Origin: Pseudomonas putida
GTDB lineage: Bacteria > Pseudomonadota > Gammaproteobacteria > Pseudomonadales > Pseudomonadaceae
Reading direction: 5' to 3'
Assembly (NCBI RefSeq): GCF_026625125.1
Contig: NZ_CP113097.1
Span: forward strand, 5,194,001-5,258,000
Length of the DNA stretch: 64,000 nt
Part shown: positions 8,569 to 17,617 of the stretch, piece by piece
How positions within the stretch are numbered: position 1 is the first letter of the stretch
How the letters are laid out: the number at the start of each line of letters is the position of its first letter
Program-made: the position numbers and the translations under genes
Notes under the pieces: generated by a model
Told to the model about the DNA's origin: nothing
What the model saw: the letters and a program-made list of their open reading frames with translations, nothing else
Database searches by the model: none

Positions 8569-9834
8569 ATGAAGCGTCGCAGTCTGATCAAGGCCTTTAC
8601 CCTCAGCGCATCGATTGCGGCGATGGGTCTTAGCTGGAGCATCCAGGCCGCCGAGACCATCAAGGTCGGCATCCTGCATTCGCTGTCCGGGACCATGGCG
8701 ATTTCCGAAACATCGCTCAAGGACATGGCCCTGATGACCATCGACGAGATCAACGCCAAGGGCGGGGTCAACGGCAAGATGCTCGAACCGGTGGTGGTCG
8801 ACCCTGCATCCAACTGGCCGCTGTTCGCCGAAAAGAGCCGTCAGCTGCTGACCCAGGACAAGGTCGCGGTGGTGTTCGGCTGCTGGACCTCGGTGTCACG
8901 CAAGTCGGTGCTGCCAGTGTTTGAAGAGCTCAACGGCTTGCTGTTCTACCCGGTGCAGTACGAAGGCGAAGAGATGTCGCCGAACGTCTTCTACACCGGC
9001 GCCGCGCCCAACCAGCAAGCGATTCCCGCCGTGGAATACCTGATGAGCGAAGACGGCGGCAGCGCCAAGCGTTTCTTCCTGCTCGGCACCGACTACGTTT
9101 ATCCGCGCACCACCAACAAGATCCTGCGCGCCTTCCTGCACAGCAAAGGCGTGGCCGACAAGGATATCGAAGAGGTCTACACCCCGTTCGGCCACGCCGA
9201 TTACCAGACCATCGTCGCCAACATCAAGAAGTTCTCCGCGGGCGGTAAAACCGCGGTCATCTCCACCGTCAACGGCGACTCCAACGTACCGTTCTACAAG
9301 GAGCTGGCCAACCAGGGCCTGAAAGCCACCGACGTACCGGTGGTGGCGTTCTCGGTGGGTGAAGAGGAACTGCGCGGCATCGATACCAAGCCGCTGGTAG
9401 GCCACCTCGCCGCCTGGAACTACTTCGAATCGGTGGATAACCCGGTCAACCAGAAGTTCGTCGCTGACTGGAAGGCCTACGCCAAAGCCAAGAACTTGCC
9501 GGGTGCCGACAAGGCCGTGACCAACGACCCGATGGAAGCCACCTACGTGGGCATCCACATGTGGGCGCAAGCGGCGGAAAAAGCCAAGTCCACCGATGTA
9601 GACAAAGTCCGCGAAGCCCTCGGTGGGCAAACCTTCAAGGCGCCGTCCGGCTTCACCCTGACCATGGACAAGACCAACCACCACCTGCACAAGCCGGTGA
9701 TGATCGGCGAAATCCAGGATGACGGGCAGTTCAGCGTGGTCTGGGAAACCGAGCAACCGCTGCGCGCGCAGCCGTGGAGCCCGTTCATTCCTGGCAACGA
9801 AAAGCGCCCTGACTATGCAGTGAAAGGCAACTGA
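8569..9834 (+). CDS. urtA: Urea ABC transporter, substrate-binding protein
   Basis: 421 residues. The signal peptide starts MKRRSLIKAF and ends near residue 30 (IQAAE); the double arginine followed by SLIK resembles a Tat signal. The rest is a periplasmic binding protein of the amide/urea type (ETIKVGILHSLSGTMAISE, then FGCWTSVSRKSVLPVFEE), longer than amino-acid binders, as usual for UrtA. The ATG has GCGGAGAGA in front. It is first in a five-gene urt operon behind a sigma-54 promoter. It binds urea and hands it to UrtB/UrtC. Confidence 0.93.
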   Translation: MKRRSLIKAFTLSASIAAMGLSWSIQAAETIKVGILHSLSGTMAISETSLKDMALMTIDEINAKGGVNGKMLEPVVVDPASNWPLFAEKSRQLLTQDKVAVVFGCWTSVSRKSVLPVFEELNGLLFYPVQYEGEEMSPNVFYTGAAPNQQAIPAVEYLMSEDGGSAKRFFLLGTDYVYPRTTNKILRAFLHSKGVADKDIEEVYTPFGHADYQTIVANIKKFSAGGKTAVISTVNGDSNVPFYKELANQGLKATDVPVVAFSVGEEELRGIDTKPLVGHLAAWNYFESVDNPVNQKFVADWKAYAKAKNLPGADKAVTNDPMEATYVGIHMWAQAAEKAKSTDVDKVREALGGQTFKAPSGFTLTMDKTNHHLHKPVMIGEIQDDGQFSVVWETEQPLRAQPWSPFIPGNEKRPDYAVKGN

Positions 9835-9840
9835 GTGCAC

Positions 9841-9935
9841 TGGGGCTGCGCTGCAGCCCATTCGCTGGCAAGCCAGCCCCAACAGGGTCATGAGAACAGC
9901 ACCAACCTGTGGGGGGCGGCTTGCCGGCGATGAAT
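9841..9935. repeat. REP-like hairpins between urtA and urtB
   Basis: The spacer of about 125 bases holds GGGGCTGCGCTGCAGCCC (a hairpin), then GCTGGCAAGCCAGC, and near 9914-9931 GGGCGGCTTGCCGGCGATGA, which is the core of the P. putida REP type in the opposite orientation. Such structures often stabilise the upstream message, which would fit a binding protein needed in excess over the permeases. Confidence 0.6.
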
Positions 9936-9961
9936 CCACCGCCGATTTCAGGATTGCCCGC

Positions 9962-11449
9962 ATGTTCAGAATCCTCCTTACCCTGCTGCTCCTGCTGCCC
10001 CTGGCAACCCAGGCCAGCGAGGGCGAATTCTTCCTCACCGCCAAGCCCGCCGAGCAGGCTCGCCTGCTCGAAGGCTGGGCGGCGCAACCCGAAGCCGCGC
10101 GCCTGCCGCTGCTGGAAAACCTGCGCCAGGGCCGCATCGCCGCTGATGACACCCGCAAGGTGCGTCTTAACAACCGCCTGCGCGGCCTGATCGATAACGC
10201 CCTGGCCAGCCATCAGTTGCTCAGCGACAACAGCGACACGCGCCTGGCCGCCGCCCAGCAACTGCAAAAAAGTGCGCGCCCGGCGCAAATGGCGTTCCTC
10301 GACCGGCGCTTTGCCAGCGAACCCGACACTGCGGTGCACGCTGCGCTTGGCCTGGCACTGGCCAACCTGCAACTGGGCGCCAGCGAGCCAGCCGTACGCC
10401 TGGCGGCGGTACGACTGCTTGGCCAAACTGGCGACCCCCTGGCCCGCACGCGCCTGGAGGCTTTGCTGCAGCCCGATGTGGAAACCGACGCAGCCGTGCG
10501 TACTGCCGCTGAAACAAGTCTGGCCCAAGTCAAACGCAAGCTGCTGTTCGGTGAACTGCTCGGTCAGGCGTTCAGCGGCCTGTCGCTGGGTTCGATCCTG
10601 CTGCTGGCGGCGCTCGGCCTGGCGATCACCTTCGGCCTGCTGGGCGTGATCAACATGGCCCACGGCGAGATGCTCATGCTCGGTGCCTACAGCACCTACA
10701 TGGTCCAGGTGCTGCTGCAGCGCTACGCCCCCGGCGCCATCGAGTTCTACCCGTTGATTGCCCTGCCTGTGGCCTTCGCCGTCAGCGCCGGGGTGGGCAT
10801 GGCGCTGGAGCGCACGGTGATCCGCCACCTCTACGGCCGCCCGCTGGAAACCCTGCTGGCGACCTGGGGCATCAGCCTGATACTGATCCAGGCCATCCGC
10901 CTGCTGTTCGGTGCGCAGAACGTCGAGGTCAGCAACCCGGCCTGGCTGTCGGGAGGCATCCAGCTGCTGCCCAACCTGGTGCTGCCCTACAACCGTCTGG
11001 TGATCATTGCGTTCGCGCTGGCCGTGGTGCTGCTGACATGGCTGCTGCTCAACCGCACGCGGCTGGGCCTGAACGTGCGTGCGGTGACCCAGAACCGCAA
11101 CATGGCTGCCTGCTGTGGCGTGTCCACCGGGCGCGTGGACATGCTCGCCTTCGGCCTGGGCTCGGGCATTGCTGGGCTTGGTGGTGTAGCGCTGAGCCAG
11201 GTCGGCAACGTCGGCCCGGACCTTGGCCAGAGCTACATCATCGACTCGTTCCTGGTGGTGGTGCTCGGCGGTGTCGGGCAACTGGCCGGTAGCCTCTGGG
11301 CCGCCTTCGGCCTAGGGATAGCCAACAAGCTGCTGGAGCCGCAAATAGGCGCGGTGCTTGGCAAGATCCTCATCCTTGCGTTGATCATTCTGTTCATCCA
11401 GAAGCGCCCGCAAGGCCTGTTCGCCCTCAAGGGACGGGTTATCGACTGA
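9962..11449 (+). CDS. urtB: Urea ABC transporter, permease UrtB
   Basis: 495 residues from the ATG at 9962, which has CAGGA eight bases upstream and begins a clear signal sequence (MFRILLTLLLLLPLATQAS). Residues about 20-185 form a soluble helical periplasmic domain, characteristic of UrtB and absent from LivH. Residues about 190-495 are a LivH-like membrane domain with eight or so helices (LGLAITFGLLGVINMAHGEM is the family hallmark). Its stop shares one base with the urtC start (TGATG), indicating translational coupling. Confidence 0.93.
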   Translation: MFRILLTLLLLLPLATQASEGEFFLTAKPAEQARLLEGWAAQPEAARLPLLENLRQGRIAADDTRKVRLNNRLRGLIDNALASHQLLSDNSDTRLAAAQQLQKSARPAQMAFLDRRFASEPDTAVHAALGLALANLQLGASEPAVRLAAVRLLGQTGDPLARTRLEALLQPDVETDAAVRTAAETSLAQVKRKLLFGELLGQAFSGLSLGSILLLAALGLAITFGLLGVINMAHGEMLMLGAYSTYMVQVLLQRYAPGAIEFYPLIALPVAFAVSAGVGMALERTVIRHLYGRPLETLLATWGISLILIQAIRLLFGAQNVEVSNPAWLSGGIQLLPNLVLPYNRLVIIAFALAVVLLTWLLLNRTRLGLNVRAVTQNRNMAACCGVSTGRVDMLAFGLGSGIAGLGGVALSQVGNVGPDLGQSYIIDSFLVVVLGGVGQLAGSLWAAFGLGIANKLLEPQIGAVLGKILILALIILFIQKRPQGLFALKGRVID

Positions 11450-12528
11450 TGAACCAGCCACTGCTTGTCACCGCTTCGCAAAAAGCCGGGCCGCGCCTGT
11501 CGCTCGCCATTGGCACGGTCGTCGTCCTGCTGTTGCTGGCCATGCCGCTGCTGTCGTTGCTACCGCCCGACCACGCATTGCAGGTATCGGCCTACACACT
11601 CACGCTGGTCGGCAAGATTCTCTGCTACGCCATCGTCGCCCTGGCCCTGGACCTGGTCTGGGGCTACGCCGGGCTGCTGTCGCTCGGGCACGGGCTGTTC
11701 TTCGCCCTCGGCGGCTACGCCATGGGCATGTACCTGATGCGCCAGGCCGCCGGTGACGGCCTGCCAGGGTTCATGACGTTCCTGTCGTGGAACGAGCTGC
11801 CCTGGTACTGGGCCGGTACCCAGCACTTTGCCTGGGCCCTGTGCCTGGTGGTGCTGGCGCCGGGCCTGCTGGCGCTGGTGTTCGGCTTCTTCGCATTCCG
11901 CTCGCGGATCAAGGGCGTATATTTCTCGATCATGACCCAGGCCCTGACCTTCGCCGGCATGCTGCTGTTCTTCCGCAATGAGACAGGGTTTGGCGGCAAC
12001 AATGGTTTCACCAGCTTCCGCACGATTCTGGGCTTCGACATTGCCGCGCAGGGCACCCGCGCGGTGCTGTTCCTGCTCACCGTCGGTTTGCTGCTGGCAA
12101 GCCTGTACCTGTGCTGGCGCCTGACCCAGAGCAAGTTCGGCCGCCTGCTCACCGCGGTACGCGATGCAGAAAACCGCATGATGTTCTGTGGCTATGACCC
12201 GCGGGGTTTCAAGCTGCTGGTGTGGGTGCTGAGCGCCGTGCTCTGCGGCCTGGCAGGCGCACTTTATGTGCCACAGGTGGGCATCATCAACCCCAGCGAA
12301 ATGTCGCCGACCAACTCCATCGAGGCTGCTGTCTGGGTAGCCCTGGGCGGGCGCGGCACGCTGATCGGCCCGCTACTGGGCGCAGGCCTGGTCAACGGCA
12401 TGAAGAGCTGGTTCACCGTTGCCTTCCCTGAATTCTGGCTGTTCTTCCTCGGCGCATTGTTCATCCTCGTCACCCTGTACCTGCCCAAGGGTGTGGTCGG
12501 CCTGCTGAAGAAAAGGAGCCAGCCATGA
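11449..12528 (+). CDS. urtC: Urea ABC transporter, permease UrtC
   Basis: 359 residues, LivM-like, with about nine or ten membrane helices. Typical blocks are ALDLVWGYAGLLSLGHGLFFALGGYA and, near the end, VALGGRGTLIGPLLGAGLVN. It pairs with UrtB to form the membrane channel. The start overlaps the urtB stop and the end overlaps urtD by four bases (ATGA), so urtBCD are translationally coupled. Confidence 0.93.
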   Translation: MNQPLLVTASQKAGPRLSLAIGTVVVLLLLAMPLLSLLPPDHALQVSAYTLTLVGKILCYAIVALALDLVWGYAGLLSLGHGLFFALGGYAMGMYLMRQAAGDGLPGFMTFLSWNELPWYWAGTQHFAWALCLVVLAPGLLALVFGFFAFRSRIKGVYFSIMTQALTFAGMLLFFRNETGFGGNNGFTSFRTILGFDIAAQGTRAVLFLLTVGLLLASLYLCWRLTQSKFGRLLTAVRDAENRMMFCGYDPRGFKLLVWVLSAVLCGLAGALYVPQVGIINPSEMSPTNSIEAAVWVALGGRGTLIGPLLGAGLVNGMKSWFTVAFPEFWLFFLGALFILVTLYLPKGVVGLLKKRSQP

Positions 12529-13382
12529 AAGGCGTGCCACCTGTGCATCCGGAATTCATGCTCGAACCGGTATTCGACAACCTTGGCAGTGGCCGTGATG
12601 CCATTGGCCTGGGCAGCCGCCGGGAGGCGGGGCTCGATACCCGTCACGGCACGGTGCTGAGCCTGGAAGGCATCAGCGTCAGCTTCGATGGTTTCAAGGC
12701 CCTCAATGACTTGAACCTGTACATCGGTGTGGGTGAATTACGCTGCATCATCGGCCCCAACGGTGCTGGCAAGACCACCATGATGGACGTGATTACCGGC
12801 AAGACGCGCCCCGACACCGGCAGTGCGTTCTTCGGCGATACCCTGGACCTGACCCGCATGAGCGAATACCAGATCGCCCAGGCCGGCATTGGCCGCAAGT
12901 TCCAGAAGCCCACGGTGTTCGAAGCGCTGACCGTGTTCGAAAACCTGGAACTGGCACTGAAAACCGAAAAATCGGTCTGGGCCTGCCTGGCAGCACGCTT
13001 GAACGGTGAGCAACAGCAACGCATCGAGGAGGTACTGACCACCCTGCGCCTGCTCCCCCTGGCCCAGCGCCAGGCAGGCCTGCTGTCGCATGGGCAGAAA
13101 CAATTCCTCGAGATCGGCATGTTGCTGGTGCAGGAGCCACAACTGTTGCTGCTCGACGAGCCGGTGGCTGGCATGACCGATGCCGAGACCGAGTTCACCG
13201 CTGAGCTGTTCAAGGGCCTTGCCGGCAAGCATTCGCTGATGGTGGTGGAGCACGACATGGGGTTTGTCGGCAGCATTGCCGACCATGTGACCGTGCTGCA
13301 CCAGGGCAGCGTACTGGCAGAAGGGTCGCTGGAGCAGGTGCAGGCGGATGAGCGGGTGGTCGAGGTTTATCTAGGGCGCTAG
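12525..13382 (+). CDS. urtD: Urea ABC transporter, ATPase UrtD
   Basis: 285 residues, an ABC ATPase of the LivG branch. Walker A GPNGAGKTT, a Q-loop region with GIGRKFQKPTVFEALTV, the signature LLSHGQKQFLE (variant LSHGQ), and Walker B LLLLDEPVAGM with H-loop VVEHDMGFV are all present. The first ~45 residues are an extension before the ATPase core, which is common in UrtD. It works with UrtE to power urea import. Confidence 0.93.
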   Translation: MKGVPPVHPEFMLEPVFDNLGSGRDAIGLGSRREAGLDTRHGTVLSLEGISVSFDGFKALNDLNLYIGVGELRCIIGPNGAGKTTMMDVITGKTRPDTGSAFFGDTLDLTRMSEYQIAQAGIGRKFQKPTVFEALTVFENLELALKTEKSVWACLAARLNGEQQQRIEEVLTTLRLLPLAQRQAGLLSHGQKQFLEIGMLLVQEPQLLLLDEPVAGMTDAETEFTAELFKGLAGKHSLMVVEHDMGFVGSIADHVTVLHQGSVLAEGSLEQVQADERVVEVYLGR

Positions 13383-13395
13383 CGCGCCTCAAGTG

Positions 13396-13481
13396 GCAAG
13401 CCGCAAGCCGCAAGCCGCAAGCCGCAAGCCGCAAGCAGTAGCGGTGCTTTATCTTGCCCTTGCGGCTCGAGGCTTGTAGCT
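13396..13481. repeat. Heptamer tandem repeat between urtD and urtE
   Basis: Six consecutive GCAAGCC-type units (13396-13437, the last reading GCAAGCA) are followed about 20 bases later by complementary-looking TTGCGGCTCGAGGCTTGTAGC (13460-13481). The array separates two otherwise tightly packed urt genes. It could fold as a hairpin and lower urtE expression. A related heptamer array follows the Hsp70 gene at 17618-17760. Confidence 0.8.
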
Positions 13482-13502
13482 GACAAGAACGAGGAATTGA
13501 AA

Positions 13503-14201
13503 GTGCTTGAAGTCAGTGAATTGCACCAGTACTACGGCGGCAGCCACATCCTGCGCGGCCTGTCCTTCGAGGCCAAGGTCGGTGAAGTCACCTGCCTGCT
13601 GGGACGCAACGGCGTGGGCAAGACCACCCTCCTGCGCTGCCTGATGGGCCTGGTGCCGCCACGCGAAGGCAGCGTGGCGTGGGAAGGCAAGCCAATCACC
13701 GCGCTCAAGCCGCAGCAACGGGTGCATGCCGGTATTGCCTACGTGCCCCAGGGCCGCGAGATCTTCGCGCGGCTCAGCGTCGAGGAAAACCTGCTGATGG
13801 GCCTGTCGCGCTTCCCGGCACGCGAGGCGCGTGAGGTGCCTGCGTTCATCTACGAACTGTTCCCGGTGTTGGAGCAGATGAAGCAACGGCGCGGTGGTGA
13901 CCTGTCTGGCGGCCAGCAGCAGCAGCTGGCTATCGGCCGCGCCCTGGCCAGCCGACCACGCCTGCTGATTCTCGACGAACCCACAGAAGGTATACAGCCA
14001 TCAGTCATCAAGGAAATCGGTGCCGTCATCCGCCGCCTGGCTGAGCGTGGCGACATGGCCATCCTGCTGGTGGAGCAGTTCTATGACTTTGCCGAGGAGC
14101 TTGCCGACCAGTATCTGGTCATGGCCCGTGGCGAAATCATCCAGCGCGGGCGTGGCGAAAACATGCAGGCAGAGGGTGTGCGTGGGCTGGTAACCATTTA
14201 A
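13503..14201 (+). CDS. urtE: Urea ABC transporter, ATPase UrtE
   Basis: 232 residues from a GTG start chosen because GAGGA lies seven bases upstream; a TTG six bases earlier would leave no room for the ribosome. LivF-type ATPase: Walker A GRNGVGKTT, signature DLSGGQQQQLAIGRA, Walker B LLILDEPTEGI. It completes urtABCDE. It is separated from urtD by a heptamer repeat of about 120 bases, unlike the overlapping urtBCD genes. Confidence 0.93.
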   Translation: MLEVSELHQYYGGSHILRGLSFEAKVGEVTCLLGRNGVGKTTLLRCLMGLVPPREGSVAWEGKPITALKPQQRVHAGIAYVPQGREIFARLSVEENLLMGLSRFPAREAREVPAFIYELFPVLEQMKQRRGGDLSGGQQQQLAIGRALASRPRLLILDEPTEGIQPSVIKEIGAVIRRLAERGDMAILLVEQFYDFAEELADQYLVMARGEIIQRGRGENMQAEGVRGLVTI

Positions 14202-14232
14202 TCTGCAGCCCTGGACCTAGTGAGATGTAGCA

Positions 14233-14748
14233 ATGAGCCACGAAATTCGCGATGCCCTGCCCGCTGACGTGCCGGGCATCCTGGACATCTATAACGACGC
14301 GGTGCGCAACACCACGGCGATCTGGAACGAAACGCCGGTGGACCTCGGCAACCGCCAGGCCTGGTTCGAGGCCCGGGCACAGCAGGGTTATCCGATTCTG
14401 GTGGCAGTGGATCACAGCGGTGTGCTGGGCTATGCGTCGTTTGGCGATTGGCGGCCGTTCGAGGGCTTTCGCCATACCGTGGAGCATTCGGTGTATATCC
14501 GGGGCGATCAGCGCGGCAAGGGCCTGGGGCCGCAGTTGATGGCAGCACTGATCGAGCGCGCGCGGGGGTGTGGCAAGCATGTGATGGTCGCAGCCATCGA
14601 GAGTGGCAATGCGGCGTCGGTGCGCCTGCATGAGCGCCTGGGCTTCGTGGTGACCGGGCAGATGCCCCAGGTGGGGGTGAAGTTCGGGCGCTGGCTGGAT
14701 TTGACTTTCATGCAGCTGGTGCTCGACCCGGAGGCAGAGCCAGCCTGA
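14233..14748 (+). CDS. GNAT N-acetyltransferase, phosphinothricin/methionine-sulfoximine type
   Basis: 171 residues, a complete single GNAT domain. The start IRDALPADVPGILDIYNDAV and the block SVYIRGDQRGKGLG (acetyl-CoA loop, Q/RxxGxG/A) are typical of the Pat/MnaT family, which acetylates small amino-acid analogues such as methionine sulfoximine or phosphinothricin. The ATG is 31 bases after urtE, so it may be read with the urt operon. Link to nitrogen metabolism is possible but unproven; the exact substrate cannot be read from the sequence. Confidence 0.85.
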   Translation: MSHEIRDALPADVPGILDIYNDAVRNTTAIWNETPVDLGNRQAWFEARAQQGYPILVAVDHSGVLGYASFGDWRPFEGFRHTVEHSVYIRGDQRGKGLGPQLMAALIERARGCGKHVMVAAIESGNAASVRLHERLGFVVTGQMPQVGVKFGRWLDLTFMQLVLDPEAEPA

Positions 14749-14765
14749 TTTTTGCTGATTGCACG

Positions 14766-14909
14766 GGCCCCATCGCCGGCAAGCCGGCTCCCACGCCGAT
14801 CGCGCCGGCTTTAGAAATTGAGCAAGGCAGTTCTTCCCCCAGCTGGGGCCTCAGTTGTTGAGCAGGCCTGCACCGTCCCTGTGGGAGCCGGCTTGCCGGC
14901 GATGGGGCC
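14766..14909. repeat. REP pair (inverted) after the GNAT gene
   Basis: GGCCCCATCGCCGGCAAGCC (continuing to CCCAC, 14766-14794) and its perfect reverse complement at 14881-14909 face each other around an 86-base spacer. Each is itself a REP with an inner GCCGGC-AA-GCCGGC palindrome. The pair lies between convergent genes (GNAT on plus, cbpM on minus), the usual place for these elements. Confidence 0.9.
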
Positions 14910-14922
14910 GGTGCAGTCGACA

Positions 14923-15228
14923 TCACATTTGGGTAAACCTGCCCAGACGCTGTTTGAGCATGCTGTTCTCACTGCGCAACTGCTGCACCTCTTGCAACAG
15001 TTCCAGCGCCAGTGCCACCCCTTCCCACTCCAGCTCCAGCTCCTGGTGCAGCTTCGCCGCACGCCTGGCCAGCAGCGGCGCCTGATCATCGAACAACCAC
15101 TCCTCCGGCGTTCGCCCCGAAGGTTCAACGATGCCGTGCTCGACGATCTCGACCACGTAGTCGGCCGTGATATCGGCCTCCTGGCAAAGCGTGCGCATGT
15201 CCAGTTGAACGATCAGGGTGCTGCTCAT
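14923..15228 (-). CDS. cbpM: Chaperone modulator CbpM
   Basis: 101 residues. MerR-like small protein that binds the J domain of CbpA and inhibits it. The sequence has the family's LCQEADITADYVVEIVEHGI opening and a C-terminal coiled coil (ELLQEVQQLRSENSMLKQRL). The ATG at 15228 has GGAG nine bases upstream; a GTG two codons earlier is too close to it. It follows cbpA by two bases on the same strand, the usual cbpAM operon. Confidence 0.92.
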   Translation of the reverse strand: MSSTLIVQLDMRTLCQEADITADYVVEIVEHGIVEPSGRTPEEWLFDDQAPLLARRAAKLHQELELEWEGVALALELLQEVQQLRSENSMLKQRLGRFTQM

Positions 15229-15230
15229 GA

Positions 15231-16184
15231 TCACTTACTCCACTGTGTCCTCGGGTTGAACGCCGCTTTCTCGGAAAGCTGGGTCCATAATTGGCGGGCA
15301 GAGGCGTCGGATGCCGGCGGCATGACCACCTTGAGCTGGGCGTAGAGGTTGCCGCGCTCGCCCTGCTTGTTCGCCAGGCCTTTGCCAGGCACACGCAGGC
15401 GCTGGCCGCTCTGGCTGTCGGGGCGGATGGTCAGGTTGATCTTGCCGTCCAGGGTCGGCACCGCCACCTTGGTGCCCAAAGCAGCCTCCCACGGTGCCAA
15501 TGGCACGGTGATGATCAGGTCCTGGCCTTCGACATCGAACAGGGGGTGCGGTGCCATGCGGATGGTCAGGAACAGGTCGCCGTTGGCGCCGCCACCGCTG
15601 CCAGGTGCCCCCTGGCCTTTGAGGCGGATGCGCTCGCCGTCGCTCACGCCAGCCGGGATCTTCACGTTCAAGGTCTTGGTGGTGAACCCGGTTCGCTGGC
15701 CGGCAGCGTTGGTCTGCGGCACCTGGAAGCTGATCTGCTTGGATTCCTTGCTCAGGGTTTCCTCAAGGAAGATCGCCAGTTCCAGTTCCACGTCCTGCCC
15801 TCGCCTGCCGGCACTGCGTTGTTGCCGAGCGCCGCCAAACGGGTTGCCGCCCCGCGCACCGAAGATCGAGCTGAAGAAATCGGAGAAATCACCGCCCTCG
15901 AAACCACCGCCCGCACCGCCACGGTTCTCCCAGCCCGGCGGGGCCTGGAATGGCCGGCCGTGCTGGCCGCCGTACTTGCGGATCTCGTCGAACTCGGCGC
16001 GTTTCTGGGCGTCGCCAAGCACCTCGTAGGCCTCGTTGGCCTCTTTGAATTTCTCCTCGGCGTCGCGCTCCTTGCTGACGTCAGGGTGATACTTGCGCGC
16101 CAGCTTGCGGTACGCGGCCTTGATCGCCTTCTCGTCCGCCGTGGGCTCTACGCCGAGTATCTTGTAGTAGTCTTTGAAGTCCAT
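15231..16184 (-). CDS. cbpA: Curved-DNA-binding co-chaperone CbpA (DnaJ-like)
   Basis: 317 residues: J domain (1-70) with the HPD triad at 33-35, a Gly/Phe-rich linker (about 75-125) and two C-terminal DnaJ substrate-binding domains (about 130-300). It lacks the zinc-finger region of DnaJ, which is the hallmark of CbpA. It stimulates DnaK and binds curved DNA. cbpM follows directly and should inhibit it. A gene for a short Hsp70 lies divergently 164 bases away. Confidence 0.93.
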   Translation of the reverse strand: MDFKDYYKILGVEPTADEKAIKAAYRKLARKYHPDVSKERDAEEKFKEANEAYEVLGDAQKRAEFDEIRKYGGQHGRPFQAPPGWENRGGAGGGFEGGDFSDFFSSIFGARGGNPFGGARQQRSAGRRGQDVELELAIFLEETLSKESKQISFQVPQTNAAGQRTGFTTKTLNVKIPAGVSDGERIRLKGQGAPGSGGGANGDLFLTIRMAPHPLFDVEGQDLIITVPLAPWEAALGTKVAVPTLDGKINLTIRPDSQSGQRLRVPGKGLANKQGERGNLYAQLKVVMPPASDASARQLWTQLSEKAAFNPRTQWSK

Positions 16185-16348
16185 CTATGGATCACCAATG
16201 TGAATTTTCATGTTGCATCTGAAGATAAGGGTCAAGCATAGCCTTTCAAGGTTCGCTTGGCTTTGCTTCAAGGCAGACGACCGGTCTTGATTCTCTGGCC
16301 AAGTGGCATAAACTGCGCGGCCGTTTTGCCTCCGGAAGCCCTTTTCCC

Positions 16349-17614
16349 ATGTCTGACGTATCCCCGGCCCGTGCCCTGGGCATCGACTTCGGCACCTCCA
16401 ACTCTACCGTCGGCTGGCACCGCCCCGGGGTCGAATCGCTGATAGCCCTGGAAGACGGCAAGATCACCCTGCCCTCGGTGGTTTTCTTCAATATCGAAGA
16501 GCGCCGCCCGGTGTATGGCCGGCTGGCACTGCACGAATACCTCGAAGGCTACGAAGGCCGCCTGATGCGCTCGCTCAAGAGCCTGCTGGGCTCCAAGCTG
16601 ATCAAGCACGACACCAGCGTGCTGGGCAGCGCCTTGCCGTTCAAGGACCTGCTGGGCATGTTCATCGGCGAGCTGAAAACCCGCGCCGAAACCGCTGCCG
16701 GCCGCAGCTTCGATCAGGTGGTACTGGGCCGTCCGGTGTTCTTCGTAGACGAAGACCAGGCCGCCGATCAGGAGGCCGAGGACACCCTGGCCGACGTGGC
16801 CCGCAAGATTGGCTTCAAGGACGTGTCGTTCCAGTACGAACCGATCGCCGCCGCGTTCGACTACGAGTCAGGTATCAGCCGTGAAGAGCTGGTATTGATC
16901 GTGGATATCGGCGGGGGCACCTCGGACTTTACCCTGATCCGCCTGTCACCTGAACGTCACCAGGTAGCCGAGCGTCAGAGCGACATCCTCGCCACCGGCG
17001 GCGTGCACATCGGGGGTACCGACTTCGACAAGCAGTTGAGCCTGCAGGGCGTGATGCCGCTGTTCGGTTACGGCAGCCGGATGAAGAGCGGTGCGCTGAT
17101 GCCGACCAGCTATCACCTCAACCTGGCCACCTGGCACACCATCAACGCCCTGTACTCGCAGAAGTCGCAACTGGCACTGGGCAGCATGCGCTATGACATC
17201 GAGGACACGCTGGGCATTGACCGTCTGTTCAAGCTGATCGAGCAGCGGGCCGGGCACTGGCTGGCGATGGAGGTGGAGGCCAGCAAGATCGAGCTGACCG
17301 ACCACGAAAGCCGCCGTATCGACCTCGGCCGCGTCGAGCGCGAATTGGGCGTGGACCTGACCCGTACGGTGTTCGAAGGCGCGATCGAAGGGTTGTTGGA
17401 GCGGGTGCGTGGCAGCGTCACTGAGTTGCTGACCAAAGCCGGTGTAAGCGAAGGCCAGGTGGACACGGTGTTCTTCACCGGTGGTTCCAGCGGCATTCCG
17501 GCGCTGCGCAACAGCGTGGCGGCAATGCTGCCCAATGCGCGGCATGTGGAGGGCAACATCTTCGGCAGCATCGGCAGCGGCCTGGCGATCGAAGCACGCA
17601 AACGTTACGGCTGA
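16349..17614 (+). CDS. Short Hsp70-family protein (YegD-like)
   Basis: 421 residues with an Hsp70 nucleotide-binding fold: phosphate-1 loop GIDFGTSNSTV (10-20), EPIAAAFDYE, phosphate-2 DIGGGTSDF, and adenosine motif FFTGGSSGIPAL. It ends soon after the ATPase domain, so the substrate-binding domain and lid of DnaK are missing, as in YegD. It is divergent from cbpA, which suggests, but does not prove, that CbpA might be its J partner. Its 3' end runs into a heptamer repeat array. Confidence 0.88.
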   Translation: MSDVSPARALGIDFGTSNSTVGWHRPGVESLIALEDGKITLPSVVFFNIEERRPVYGRLALHEYLEGYEGRLMRSLKSLLGSKLIKHDTSVLGSALPFKDLLGMFIGELKTRAETAAGRSFDQVVLGRPVFFVDEDQAADQEAEDTLADVARKIGFKDVSFQYEPIAAAFDYESGISREELVLIVDIGGGTSDFTLIRLSPERHQVAERQSDILATGGVHIGGTDFDKQLSLQGVMPLFGYGSRMKSGALMPTSYHLNLATWHTINALYSQKSQLALGSMRYDIEDTLGIDRLFKLIEQRAGHWLAMEVEASKIELTDHESRRIDLGRVERELGVDLTRTVFEGAIEGLLERVRGSVTELLTKAGVSEGQVDTVFFTGGSSGIPALRNSVAAMLPNARHVEGNIFGSIGSGLAIEARKRYG

Positions 17615-17617
17615 GCC

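Noticed and set aside
9785..11281. 498-codon open frame on the minus strand
   Set aside because: Antisense shadow of urtB and of the spacer before it; the plus strand carries the operon.
13396..13437. Possible iteron-type origin
   Set aside because: Heptamers are in a spacer of a chromosomal operon with no replication gene or AT-rich region.
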